Of a DNA stretch of 64,000 nt, positions 17,763-27,875 are shown in pieces. The notes under the pieces are model-generated. The model was not told where the DNA came from. It searched no databases and saw only the letters and a list, made by a program, of their open reading frames with translations. Position 1 is the first letter of the stretch, and each line of letters starts with the position of its first letter. The DNA comes from Mycosarcoma maydis (taxonomy: Eukaryota; Basidiomycota; Ustilaginomycetes; Ustilaginales): NCBI RefSeq assembly GCF_000328475.2, contig NC_026488.1, forward strand, positions 1-64,000, read 5' to 3'. The position numbers and the translations under genes were made by a program.

Positions 17763-20700
17763 TTAACGATGTTGAGCATAACCTTGGTAGACGATCTCAT
17801 CTACGGCTTGAAGTGCCGTGATGCGGTTGTGTGCTTTGTGTGCCGCAGAACGCGCCGCGGCAGCTATGTGGTTGCCGGCAGTCGTTTCGTCATTCTCATC
17901 CTCGTCGTCTGCCGAGGCGTTGGAGCGGTTTGAGACGGCTTTGACCCGTTTCGGTGGTGAAGTGCACGATTGCGGTTGATAGTGTGGATGGCTCAACAGT
18001 GGAAGGGAGAGAGCTGGATGTTGAGCAAGGTGCGATGTGAGCGGTTCAGGTGAGGCAATTTTGAGAGCCGACGGGAGTGTTGAGCCAGAACGATTGCTGG
18101 GAAAGATAGCTGTCGAAGGCTTTGTTGGTGAAGCAGATGACGCACGCGTAGGTATCGAGACCAAACCTCTGCCCGGAGACGAGGCAGACGAGTAGCACGA
18201 AACAGGCGAAGTGATGAGCGCAGGCTGTTTCGCCACTCGCAGTGGTTGCGTGAATGGAGACGCGTTCAATGCCGAACAAGCTTGCTCTAAGCCTTCGGAC
18301 TCAACCGCATCGTCGTTCAACACTTTGCTTGCGCCTTTACGTTCGCTGTGGTGCGCTGTTCCTTTCCGACCCAGTCGTATTTCACTACGAGCTGCAGAAG
18401 CATTCGTGGAGGCTGTCTTGCTCCTCTGAACTAGCTTGCCCGCCATGGCCGCATCACCGTCCAGCATTCGATCCGAGCTGCTCTGCCCACGCTCGTCGTG
18501 CTCGTACTTGGCTGTCTTGGCACGCTGCAGCTTTTGCCTTGCTCCAACACTGCCATCCGACAACGCCGTATTACCGGAACGAGCTGCTGGAGGCGGCGAC
18601 AAGACACGTATCGACGATTCAACAGGGGACATGATTGCGTCGCTTGGTGTCGAGTAGCAGGCCACCAAGTCGCTGTATCCTGTAGATGATGGTGCGGGCG
18701 AGGTAGCAAAGGTCAGATTAACATCCGCAGCAGCAGCTGCTGAGGTAACAGCTTGATGCAAGAGGAGTGATTTGCGCGGTCCCATGTTGAGGTTTCTTTC
18801 AGGCCGCGGAGAAGAAGGCTGAGGCTGAACGAGTGGCTGGAAAACATGCTGCTGCTGTTTGTTGACGGGACTGGCGAGTAGCGCTTCGTGCCACGCGGCA
18901 CCCGTCATCTTTCTTCCGGCCGACGGAGGCGTACCAGCTCGCTCGTACGGCTGCTTGTTCCAAGGTTGATTGGTAGACTTGACATTCAGCACGGTACCTG
19001 CTCGTTCGAGTTGGCGGGATTTGGTCGGCGTACCCATATCACCGTAGCAACCATGAGACGGGTACCCTGAGGCATCGCGAATCGAATAGGGTGTGTCGCT
19101 CTCACTCATGACCGCATCCGAGTGCGCGCGGTAGGGACGGCCGACAAAGCTCTCCTCGTCGTCTTCTGTTGGTAAACGCGCTCCACCAGCAGATGGGTTG
19201 GCTAGGCCAGTAATGGTCTTCCAGACACCCGAAATGCCCAATCCGAACGTCTTTGGCAGAAATCCCGCAGACGAGTCGTGAATGTACTCGTTCGGCATTG
19301 GAGCGCGCTTGACAGGCGTATCGAATTCTTCCCTGGGCTCGATAGCGTCGTACTGCTTGGAGCGAGAGCGAAGACCGAAATTGAGAATTGTAGGTCGGAA
19401 AGGGGAATCTTTCGGATGCGGTGGCAGAGGTTTTCTCCATCCGAGAGCTGAATTGCCATTGGAGGTAAGGAAGGGGTCATCCAACTGGTTCTGGTATTCT
19501 TTAGAGCCAATGTGAGAGTATCCGTTCGCTTGTTCGACGGCTGAGAATTCTGCCTTATGCTTCATTTCTTCGCTACCAACCGACAGGGTGCTGGTTGGCG
19601 AATGAAGTGCCTTTTCGTCGAATTTGCTGCTTGCTTTGGTCGCAGAGGAGCCACGCAATCGATCGCGGCTGAGAGTGTGTCTCATTCGTCTCGTTCCTGT
19701 CTTACTGGGGCCAGTTGTATATCGCATGTCATCTTCAATCAAATTCTTCTCATCGCCCCCAACCCATCTGCGAATCTTGACTGCGAGCCAGCCATTGCTT
19801 TGTACCCCCGTCTCATAATTTCTACCTCCTGCACCCCTTGTCTCGGGCGGTGCGGATTTGCTTCCCTCACCAAGGAGGGCCAAAGACAGGATCTTGAACG
19901 TACCGGGGTATCTTTCGTCAACTTCGGAGCTCTTGCCGCTTTCGCCGCTCTCCGAGTCGCTGCCAAAGGAGCTGTCTACATCGCCTTCTGACCTTTTCAC
20001 GTGTTTCTTGGTTGAAATTGCTCCATTAGGATCTTTGTAGTGCAGGTCGTGCTCGCCAGGCTCGAGCTCAGGAGGAAGAATCGGAGTCTGATCGTAGCCC
20101 CACATGGTCTTGATGCGCTGCATCTCGCGTTTTTTGGCTTGACGTGAAGCGCGCTTGTCGTACTTGGCGCGTCGAGCCGCTTCGACGCGGGATGCGTGGT
20201 GATATCGGCCCCACATGCGACCAACGACAGAGAAGACGAGAAACAGACCGACAAAGACAAGGATGGGCGTGAGATAAATGAGCTTAAACCCTCCGCCCCC
20301 TTTTTCGTCATGTGGTCTATCGGTAGGAGATGGTGCCCCGCTTGAAGACGAAGTGGAAGACGAGGAGACAGACAAAGACGAGGTAGAAGTAGAAGAGGGG
20401 CGCGGAGCTGTCCTCGATGCAGCCATAGTTCTAATAGATACAGAGTCGGTCAGTGTCGAAGCTGGTACTGTTGTCGTCGTCATTAAGTCCGAGTTATTCA
20501 TATCCGAGGCAGTGGCTAGAGAGATCGTAGGGGTAATCGCCGGAGGTGTGGGGCTGACCATCGAAGTTACAGCAGGCGGAGTCCACAGGCCGTCGTTGTA
20601 GGTTGCCGCCCCATCAACACCCTCATTGCCCGCTTCATCGTATCCACCGTCTAACTGTCTCCTACTGATCAAGAGTGGATCCTCCGTACTGAAGGTGGAC

Positions 20701-20825
20701 CCGGTAGAAATCAAGGAAGGCCCAGACGCGTTGAGACTGGATTTGGGAAGCTTGATGTTGATGCCAAAACGTGGTTTGGTGGCTTGTTGGCGTTTACGCC
20801 ATGCTGGCGATGCACCTGGCCACAT
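17763..20825 (-). CDS. Unrecognised single-span membrane protein with long disordered cytoplasmic tail
   Basis: An intronless 1020-residue protein that I do not recognise. The N-terminal 170 residues are Ser/Thr/Pro-rich with no clear signal peptide, reading like a glycosylated extracytoplasmic or lumenal stalk. A single hydrophobic span, LIYLTPILVFVGLFLVFSVV (about residues 178-200), follows. It is flanked by basic clusters on the C-terminal side, ending in AKKREMQRIKTMWGYDQTPI, so the orientation N-out/C-in is likely. The remaining 800 residues are low-complexity, Ser/Pro/Lys-rich, with short well-ordered islands such as FRPTILNFGLRSRSKQYDAIEP and GISGVWKTITGLANPSAGG. It may be a cell-surface sensor or adaptor type protein, but nothing in the sequence proves that. 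The start is the ATG at 20823-20825. Confidence 0.75.
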   Translation of the reverse strand: MWPGASPAWRKRQQATKPRFGINIKLPKSSLNASGPSLISTGSTFSTEDPLLISRRQLDGGYDEAGNEGVDGAATYNDGLWTPPAVTSMVSPTPPAITPTISLATASDMNNSDLMTTTTVPASTLTDSVSIRTMAASRTAPRPSSTSTSSLSVSSSSTSSSSGAPSPTDRPHDEKGGGGFKLIYLTPILVFVGLFLVFSVVGRMWGRYHHASRVEAARRAKYDKRASRQAKKREMQRIKTMWGYDQTPILPPELEPGEHDLHYKDPNGAISTKKHVKRSEGDVDSSFGSDSESGESGKSSEVDERYPGTFKILSLALLGEGSKSAPPETRGAGGRNYETGVQSNGWLAVKIRRWVGGDEKNLIEDDMRYTTGPSKTGTRRMRHTLSRDRLRGSSATKASSKFDEKALHSPTSTLSVGSEEMKHKAEFSAVEQANGYSHIGSKEYQNQLDDPFLTSNGNSALGWRKPLPPHPKDSPFRPTILNFGLRSRSKQYDAIEPREEFDTPVKRAPMPNEYIHDSSAGFLPKTFGLGISGVWKTITGLANPSAGGARLPTEDDEESFVGRPYRAHSDAVMSESDTPYSIRDASGYPSHGCYGDMGTPTKSRQLERAGTVLNVKSTNQPWNKQPYERAGTPPSAGRKMTGAAWHEALLASPVNKQQQHVFQPLVQPQPSSPRPERNLNMGPRKSLLLHQAVTSAAAAADVNLTFATSPAPSSTGYSDLVACYSTPSDAIMSPVESSIRVLSPPPAARSGNTALSDGSVGARQKLQRAKTAKYEHDERGQSSSDRMLDGDAAMAGKLVQRSKTASTNASAARSEIRLGRKGTAHHSERKGASKVLNDDAVESEGLEQACSALNASPFTQPLRVAKQPALITSPVSCYSSASSPGRGLVSIPTRASSASPTKPSTAIFPSNRSGSTLPSALKIASPEPLTSHLAQHPALSLPLLSHPHYQPQSCTSPPKRVKAVSNRSNASADDEDENDETTAGNHIAAAARSAAHKAHNRITALQAVDEIVYQGYAQHR

Positions 20826-21717
20826 GATGAGTAGCCCTGATCGCTACTCTGCGGAAGAAGTTCGATGGATAATCTTGATTTTCTATCAATGTTCGTTTGG
20901 TGATGGTGGAAAAGATATGTGGTCTCGAGAATGTCAAGGTGATATGGTTGAGCAGGAAGTAGCAAAGCATGGCAGACTGCGTCAAGAGGCCGAGACAATA
21001 GCACAATATTGCTTCATGAATGACGTTCCAATGACCCTGAGAACTGAAGCCAGCCGAGGCAAGCCGGATAGTGTATCTGGAACAACAGACCAGAAGTAGA
21101 AGTTTGGACCAAAGAACAAGTTGGCCGGTCGGACGTAGATCATTCTCAACAACAGGCTCTCTGGTGACTGGGCGAGATCGATGATGCAGCGGGAGACAAC
21201 CCTCTCGCATCAACACAAGGAAGCGGAAGAGTTGTGTCATGGGCTGGGCAGCAAAATGATATAGCTGGCAGGATTGGACAGCTGTCCAAATTTGGTAGAA
21301 GCTTCTCCCCTGCGGGTTGCAGCGGGACAGTGAATTTCGTAGCCGGTATTTTTATGTCCACATTCACGCACCACGATTCAGAATTTGTGTTTCACCAGTA
21401 AATCATGAATGATTCGTGATTCACGAGATTTGTGATTCAAGATCCACCATTCGTGATTGTTCGTGATCGCGAATGTTGCGATCTGGTTTTCTTTTTTTAA
21501 GTTAATTGACTTTCGTGATCCCAACCAGCATTTGCCTCCGCCGCTGAAATTGGGGTCTGAGGCCACTCAATCGTAACAGCATGACGGCCTTTGAGGCACA
21601 GGGTCAGACTGCGGTCAATCTCCACAAGACAGTAAAGCCCTAGTAGGGCTTGGAAAGGTGGTTAAGGTATAGGTTTACATTTTGTTGACAGGATACGGCG
21701 CTTCTTATAAGCACCTA
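20826..21717. promoter_or_regulatory. Intergenic region between TSR2 and the membrane-protein gene
   Basis: Both flanking genes run leftward, so this 890 bp region carries the promoter of the membrane-protein gene and the TSR2 3' end. A cluster of heptamer motifs in both orientations occupies about 21362-21475, followed by a TTTTTTTAAGTTAATT stretch near 21497. No gene is recognised. Confidence 0.45.
21362..21475. repeat. Mixed-orientation heptamer cluster
   Basis: Contains ATTCACGC, CACGATTC, AATCATGAATGATTCGTGATTCACGA, TTGTGATTC, ATTCGTGATTGTTCGTGATC and related near-copies of CGTGATT on both strands. Confidence 0.85.
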
Positions 21718-22392
21718 CTACTTACGGCGTCTTCGCGAAACGACCGTCTCAAACCCATCCTCGTCAATGATGGGCTGTTGCGGTTCTGATTCGACCCTGG
21801 CCCGATCTTGCTCGAGTCCGACACGGGCACCTTGCCTATCCGCTTCGGTGATACCGCCGTGCTGTCGAGCCATGGTCCTCGCATCACGCATGTCCTCATC
21901 CTCGCTGTGCGAATCCACCTCGCCATCTTGGTTGGCACCTTGTTCGAACGTCGCCTTTTTACCCTTGAGCTCTTCGTACGCCTTTTCGAGTTCGGCGACA
22001 GCAGCCTGTGCACGTGCAAAGTCGTCGCCGGGAGCAAAGATGACGCGATGCAATCCGACGATGCGGCCAGCGACCCAGTCGGGAGATCCATCCTCGAGAC
22101 GCGCTTCGTATTCGTCAACCATGTAGTGCTCAAGGACATCAGCGAGATCGTCCAGATCTGGTTCAAAAGCAGGACCTGGGTTTCCGTATTCATCGCACAG
22201 ATGAGAGAGGAGGAAATCGCGCTTGTCGGCAGAGTCAGGGCCTCCCCATTCCTCCGAGACGGCGAGACGCATGGCTGGCCAGAGCTCAAAGGTGAGCATG
22301 ATTGATTTGGCGAACAGAAGTTGTTGTGGCGTTGGTTGCTCTCCAGCTACCACAGCGGTGGAGCTTGTGGACGCGGAGGCCTGAGCAGACAT
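21718..22392 (-). CDS. TSR2: Pre-rRNA processing protein Tsr2 (Rps26 escortin)
   Basis: A 224-residue, intronless protein. Tsr2 binds newly made ribosomal protein eS26/Rps26, releases it from importins and delivers it to pre-40S particles; loss impairs 20S pre-rRNA maturation. The conserved N-terminal domain is clear: LTFELWPAMRLAVSEEWGG, then KRDFLLSHLCDEYGNPG, DVLEHYMVDEYEARLEDGS and VAGRIVGLHRVIFAPGD. The C-terminal acidic region and the terminal motif DEDGFETVVSRRRRK are also family features. The start is the ATG at 22390-22392. It is divergent from PalA/RIM20 across a 463 bp promoter region. Confidence 0.94.
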   Translation of the reverse strand: MSAQASASTSSTAVVAGEQPTPQQLLFAKSIMLTFELWPAMRLAVSEEWGGPDSADKRDFLLSHLCDEYGNPGPAFEPDLDDLADVLEHYMVDEYEARLEDGSPDWVAGRIVGLHRVIFAPGDDFARAQAAVAELEKAYEELKGKKATFEQGANQDGEVDSHSEDEDMRDARTMARQHGGITEADRQGARVGLEQDRARVESEPQQPIIDEDGFETVVSRRRRK

Positions 22393-22855
22393 GATTGATG
22401 GTCTGTCAATACGAGGATGATGTTTGCAAGGTAAAGCAGAGGCCGATCTGGAACAAAGTGGAGTTGAGCAAAGGAAGAAAAAAATTCCTCGGTGCTGCAG
22501 CGTCTGCGCTTCCCGAGTTCCGAGATAACGTTACTAGGGCGTAAAACACGAGTGACGAAACGTGGGGACGTTAACGTGTAAATGTGAAACGTGAAATTCG
22601 TGATTAGGGAGCTCTCTTAAAGCTCTTCAGGTAACGGCCGAGATGCGTCACTCGTCACTCTGCACCGTGCACCAAATCACGAATCTATACATAAGTTAAT
22701 TAGTTTAGTTATTTATACACGATACGTGGTAAGGTCTCTGAGAGAATCTCGAGGTGGAGGTTTGATCTTGATAGTTTCGTGTCTCCCTCGAGCATCCTAG
22801 ATCTTTCCCTCCTGCTTCTCCCTTCAACAGCAACGGCATTTGTGTCTCCTCAACA
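22393..22855. promoter_or_regulatory. Divergent promoter region TSR2 / PalA
   Basis: A 463 bp region with heptamer-family sites near 22540, 22600, 22640 and 22675. An AT-rich stretch, ATAAGTTAATTAGTTTAGTTATTTATAC, lies about 150 bp upstream of the PalA start. A CT-rich leader follows directly before the PalA ATG. Confidence 0.45.
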
Positions 22856-25465
22856 ATGCCGCGAAACGTTCTATCTATCCCGCTAAAGCGCACTCCTTCC
22901 GTTTCAAGCGCGCTGAGCACAGCCATCCGCAACTACATCTCGAACAACTACAGCGATACCCATCCAGACGCCTTTTCCAACGACCTTCGCGAATTTGTGC
23001 GTCTTCGTGACCAGATCTGTTCGGTAGAAGTCCACGTCTCTAGCGTTGAACCGTTACTGCGCTATCACGCACAGCTGGTTTTCTTTTCTACCAAGTTCCC
23101 TGCCAACATCAACCTTTCATTCCCTTGGTCACTGTCCTTCCCCCCCTCTCTGCCGTCATGGACAAACACCATCTCGGGGGCTATGGAGGCGACCAAGTCC
23201 GCAGAAGCGGGTCCAGCCTCGGGCATTGCATATGCAACCAGTGATACAGTCGCACACCCGGATCTTGCATTCGAACGCGCCAACCTCCTCTTTAGCTTAG
23301 CCGCTCTCTACTCGGCGCTCGGCTGTGCAGAACCGAGAGCCGAGAACGAGAGCATCAAGCGTGCGACTGCATGGTTTCAAAACGCAGCGGGGGTACTGCA
23401 GAACATTGTTGACCATCTCGTCGAGCCCACACGCCTTCTGCTTCCACCTTCGCCGGATTTCAATCCACGCCTGCTTAGCTGTATCCGAGACCTGATGCTT
23501 GCACAGGCGCAGGAATGCTTCTGGCAGAAAGCGGTGATGGACCGTCTCAAGGATGCCACCATCGCCAAGCTTGCTGCTAAAGTTGCCGACTACTATGCAT
23601 CTGCGCTTCAAGCTGTTACAGAAGCTCCCACTCAAGACGGCAGTAGTCACTCAGATCCAGCGGACACTGCCAAGCTAACGCTCCCCTCCGGGTGGGAGAA
23701 TCATCTTGCTGTCAAGCGGTGGCACTTTGCAGCAGCTGCGCAGTATCGAAAGGCGTGCGACGATCTAGGTGCGAACCGCTATGGTGACGAGCTGGGTCGA
23801 TTGCAACTGGCCGAGCAGCACGTCAAAAGTGCGCTTGATTCGGCCAAGAAAGGTGTGAATAGTGCTATCACGAGCGATCTCGAAAGCTTGCAAGCCATCA
23901 TCAAAAGCAACCTTGCGCGTGCTACGCGCGACAATGATCTCATCTACCTCGAAGCAGTGACTCCTGCTGCGCAGCTCTCACCGATCCAGCCCGCAGCTAT
24001 GGTCAAGCCTGTGGTACCTCCCGAGGTAGCCCAGCCCACCGCGTATCTTCGCGACGCTTCTGCTGCTACTGGGTCCAAGCCGGGGTTTGGTCGACCGTTG
24101 TTTGCCGAACTTGTTCCATATGGAGTTCATCTCGCCATCAGCATCTACGACGACCGCAAAGATTCGTTGGTACGCGATAGCATTGCCAGCAAGCGCGACG
24201 AGCTAGATGCCATTGCAACGAGCACACTTCAGAGTCTCAACTTGCCAGGATCGCTACAAGCCTTGGAGCAGCCGATGGGGCTGCCACCTGCCTTGCTTCG
24301 AAAGCACGAAGAGGTGGTAGCCGAAGGTGGTCTGGAGCGACTGCAGCGGATCGCCCATGATGTAGCTCGGATCGCCGCTACGGACCGAGACACACTAGCC
24401 GAAGCGCTGGCATTGATCGAGCACGAGCAACGTGAAGACGAATCGGTGCGAGCGTCGTTTGGCACGCATTCTAGCTGGGCAAGGCAGACGAGCAGCGAGG
24501 TGAATGGCGATCTCAAGGCTCAGGCTGCCGAGTATCACGGTACACTGGTGAAAGCGGCTGCATCGGATGAGATTGTACGGCGCAAATTGGAAGATTGGGA
24601 GGATTTGATTGATGTCTTGGGTGGCGATGTTGCTGGGTTGGAGGCATTCGTTCCATCGACGAATCCTAATGTGTCTGCTGTTAGTAGTGGGGCGCGTGGA
24701 TCGGATGAACAGGTGCAAGCGGTACGTGCGCTGCGCGAGGAGCTTGAGCATCTCGACGATCTGCTCGACTCGCGTTCTGCCTGCGTCACCGAAGCCAAAA
24801 CGCTCGCTGCTTCTGACGACATTCGAGCACTCGTCCTACGCGAAGCTGCATCGCTCGCTTCCAACGTCTCTGGCGTCGCCGAAGTATCGGGTGCCGACTT
24901 TGAAGAGCTGTTTGACCACGAACTGCGCAAGTACGCGCGTTTCACCTCGGACCTCGACCAGTCTGGTTCGCTGCAAGAAGCGCTATTGCAACGCATCGAA
25001 CAACGCAATGCCGCGTTTGTGCAGGCGAGGAAGAGCGACGCTACAATCCAACGTCGCGAGAAAGCACTACAGAATCTCGACTCGGCGTACATAAAGTATC
25101 GAGAGCTCTCGAGCAATTTGGTAGAAGGTTTGGAGTTTTACAATGGCCTCGCCAAGATCTTGAGTGGATACAGGGATGCGGTTAAGGAGTGGGCGAGAGC
25201 AAGGCAGGTCGACTTGCATTGGTTGGTGCATCAGATGGGGAGGATGAGTGTGGATCAGCCGCTGCCGCCGCCTGAACAGGAGCAGAATACGCAATCACAA
25301 CCGCAACCGCAGCAGCAGCTTCAGTCATCTCCAGCGAGACAGACTAGGAGCCAAACTCGTCTCTCGCAACATCAGCAGCCGCCACAGCCGCCACAGCAAC
25401 ATCAACCGACTCCACCTCAATGGGGCGCTCTTCCACCTGGAGCCAAGATTCAATTTGGCGACTGA
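22856..25465 (+). CDS. RIM20: PalA/Rim20, BRO1-domain pH-signalling adaptor
   Basis: An intronless 869-residue protein. PalA/Rim20 binds ESCRT-III and the YPxL motifs of transcription factor PacC/Rim101, bringing it to the Rim13/PalB protease under alkaline conditions at endosomes or plasma membrane. The N-terminus NVLSIPLKRTPSVSSALSTA and YISNNYSDTHPDAFSNDLRE, with LRYHAQLVFFSTKFP, match the PalA branch of BRO1 domains rather than Bro1/Vps31. The BRO1 domain covers about residues 1-395, including the conserved WHFAAAAQYRKACDD. The V-shaped LYPxL-binding domain follows (about 430-790; FAELVPYGVHLAISIYDDRKD opens it), with helices up to KILSGYRDAVKEWARARQ. The tail (795-869) is Pro/Gln-rich, as in ALIX-type proteins that bind ESCRT-I. 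The length matches Aspergillus PalA. The start is the ATG at 22856. Confidence 0.92.
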   Translation: MPRNVLSIPLKRTPSVSSALSTAIRNYISNNYSDTHPDAFSNDLREFVRLRDQICSVEVHVSSVEPLLRYHAQLVFFSTKFPANINLSFPWSLSFPPSLPSWTNTISGAMEATKSAEAGPASGIAYATSDTVAHPDLAFERANLLFSLAALYSALGCAEPRAENESIKRATAWFQNAAGVLQNIVDHLVEPTRLLLPPSPDFNPRLLSCIRDLMLAQAQECFWQKAVMDRLKDATIAKLAAKVADYYASALQAVTEAPTQDGSSHSDPADTAKLTLPSGWENHLAVKRWHFAAAAQYRKACDDLGANRYGDELGRLQLAEQHVKSALDSAKKGVNSAITSDLESLQAIIKSNLARATRDNDLIYLEAVTPAAQLSPIQPAAMVKPVVPPEVAQPTAYLRDASAATGSKPGFGRPLFAELVPYGVHLAISIYDDRKDSLVRDSIASKRDELDAIATSTLQSLNLPGSLQALEQPMGLPPALLRKHEEVVAEGGLERLQRIAHDVARIAATDRDTLAEALALIEHEQREDESVRASFGTHSSWARQTSSEVNGDLKAQAAEYHGTLVKAAASDEIVRRKLEDWEDLIDVLGGDVAGLEAFVPSTNPNVSAVSSGARGSDEQVQAVRALREELEHLDDLLDSRSACVTEAKTLAASDDIRALVLREAASLASNVSGVAEVSGADFEELFDHELRKYARFTSDLDQSGSLQEALLQRIEQRNAAFVQARKSDATIQRREKALQNLDSAYIKYRELSSNLVEGLEFYNGLAKILSGYRDAVKEWARARQVDLHWLVHQMGRMSVDQPLPPPEQEQNTQSQPQPQQQLQSSPARQTRSQTRLSQHQQPPQPPQQHQPTPPQWGALPPGAKIQFGD

Positions 25466-25744
25466 CATGCCCACCGGGATCTCGCGCTTCTGTCTCGTTC
25501 CTTCATCTGGTCACTCCAGCCAATCGAATGTGCACGTTTGTGCCAAGTCATAAACACGGCTACAGTTCAAGTGTGAAAACGGCGTGCATGTGGCACACGC
25601 CAGACAGCCAAGTGTGTGAGGTTTGGAATTGAAATTGCAATTGTGATTGTCCGATTGGGTGTCAGGTTGAGCTAGTGCGATGAAACGCATGCGGATGGTG
25701 GTGGCCAAGCATGAGAGGTACGAGATAATCCGTGGGTTGCGAGC
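25466..25744. other. Convergent intergenic region PalA / PLC with small stem-loop
   Basis: Contains a 6-bp perfect stem (GGCGTG 25581-25586 with CACGCC 25596-25601, 9-nt loop). No gene is seen. Confidence 0.4.
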
Positions 25745-27023
25745 CTAGGCCAGCGTCGATGCAAGTGCAAACATGGTCATGAACGTGGCAACAGCAGCGA
25801 TGGCGTTGACGTGGGTCGACGCAGCACCACTTGAGCTCGAACCCGAGCTACCAGAGCTGCCGGACTTGGTGGCATTACCAATTGGCTTGGCGGTGTACTG
25901 CACACCGTTCATCTGAGCAGCAGCCTGGAAGACGCTTCCGTCTCCGACGTCGTAGAAATCGGTCAACACGTACGTCGGATACCCAGTGCCATGCAAGCTT
26001 GCACAGTTGCCAGCGTCCGTCATGATTGAACTGAGACTGTTGGTCGTGTTCAGCTGCGCCGTGTTGGGGACGAACACGGTGGTTCCGAACAAATTGAACG
26101 ACGAGTCGAGATAGTGGTTGATGAGGTACATCAAGTTGCTCGGTTCGCTGCCGGAATTGATCCGATCGACCGAACAGTTGAACGGCACCGAGATCTGATT
26201 GTATGGGTTCTCCCATGTGTTTTGGAAGTGAGGCAGGATGTAAGGGACGGAAGAGACGTCGGCAGAGTTGTCGATGAAGACAACGAGGTTTTTGCCAGAG
26301 TCGATAAGCGAGCCGAGGGTAGGCCATGAGTCCTTGGCGAGTGCAGCCGTGCCAGGGGAGTAGGCTTTCGAGGCCAGGCCGGTTGATTGGAATGCGGTGC
26401 CGAAGGAGCTAACCGGTTGGTTGTCCGAGTTCACAATGAGAATCGTGATGACATCGTTGGGATTTGAATCAACCCACGTTTTGACCTTGGAGAGATAATT
26501 TTCGAGGGTGCCACCATTTTCGATTTGGCAGCTGTGGGTTGAAACAGAGGCAGATGGAGCCCGAACAATTTGACGGGAGATTGAAGCGGTCAACAAAAGA
26601 AACTCGTACATAAAAGCATGTAAGTGGGTTGCGAGCTGTCAGAAAGAGCGCTATGGGTCCGAGCAGTACTTACGAAGAGTGGCAAAGATTGATGCCAGAT
26701 CCCGAAGTCGAGTTGGAACTCTTATGGGCTTGCACCTGAAGCAGACGAATGCCATCGGTGAGCTGCTGCGTGACCGACTGCTCCTGATTCTTGCCCACGG
26801 AGGCGCCTGCCAAGGTTCCCACAGCATAGCTGTTGTGCGCTCCGATGTAGGTAACGTTCGAATAGAGGCGGCTGCACAGAGAGGCGTCTCCGTTGCAGAC
26901 GCTCGCACGCTTTACAAGTGTCTCGACGGCAGCATCCAAAACGGGATGCGGAACAGCGCCGACCAAGCTGCTGACAATTACAAGTGCCGATACGAGACTG
27001 AGAAGCTGGATGAACTGGAACAT
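25745..27023 (-). CDS. Secreted, probably GPI-anchored PI-PLC-X-like phosphodiesterase, two exons
   Basis: Spliced gene on the minus strand: exon 1 27023-26674, intron 26673-26532 (GTAAGT...CACAG, 142 bp), exon 2 26531-25745; 378 residues. The junction restores NLCHSSCQIENGGTLENYLS, the usual sequence of fungal PLC-like phosphodiesterases. An N-terminal hydrophobic signal peptide (MFQFIQLLSLVSALVIVSSL) is followed by a propeptide ending in LVKR, a Kex2-type site. The X-domain features are YIGAHNSYA (first catalytic His), GIRLLQVQAHK and the His in LCHSSC (second catalytic His). The repeated Gly/Ser stretch GSSGSSGSSSSGAAS and the terminal hydrophobic tail ending FMTMFALASTLA look like a GPI-attachment signal. 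Substrate is not known for this fungal group. The start is the ATG at 27021-27023, the first Met before the signal peptide. Confidence 0.88.
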
Positions 27024-27875
27024 GATGAAGAACAAAAGACGCCTGCGTCTTTCGATGATGATGAAGGGAGAGAAAACCTTCGTAAAAGTGAACCAGTCAC
27101 TGGTGATGATAATCCCAAAGGAATGTGGCGGTAGTGATGTACAACGACCGCAAATTGAAATGATGATGGTAGTCGTCACGAAGGCAGAATCGACGATGAC
27201 GATGGTAGCAAAGGCGGTGAGGAGAGGGACGGGAAGGAGAAGGAGAAGGAATCACGAATGATATGTTTCAATCATTGCTCGACTAGCAGGGCGGTGCTGT
27301 TCAAACAACTTATCCTGCAGATGGCGCGCAACTCGAAAACTGAAAAAGGCGTCTTAGTCACGAGTGTTGGTGTGTTGGTGTGCTGCTGTGCTGCTGTGTT
27401 TGAATTCACGAATCGCGCGCCGATCAAGCTCACCTTAGCCGTGCCAAGCTCTGCAGCAAAATGTGCTGCCGCGGTGGAGATCTACAGTACACTTTTCTGT
27501 GGTCTGTGACTGCACGGTGCTGGGATGCCGAGCCTAAACCTAACTTCAAACACCCGTCATCAATGATATAGAGTTTAGAGTTCTACCTCTAACATCATCC
27601 ACCCCATCCACACGCCACCTCACTCACCACTCAATCAGGTTAGACGATCACACCTGGGCATGCAAAGGGACATGAAAATTGGGATTTGCGATGAAGGAGG
27701 AGCCACACTGAAAAACAAACAATCACGAATTCTGTGAATCAAAATGTGAATGCGATTGACAAAATGCAGAACGAAACCTACAACATATCACGAATCAACG
27801 ATTTCAGAACTTGCAACAAAGAGAACACAACAGAGTCGCTCGCTTCAAGAGCATAAAGACCTGGCTATGCCGCCA
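27024..27875. promoter_or_regulatory. Intergenic region, PLC promoter side
   Basis: Carries the PLC promoter and the 3' end of the heat-shock gene. Heptamer-type sites occur near 27252, 27358, 27404, 27722 and 27788. A short GTGTTG/GTGCTG-rich tract lies at about 27363-27400. No gene is recognised. Confidence 0.45.
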
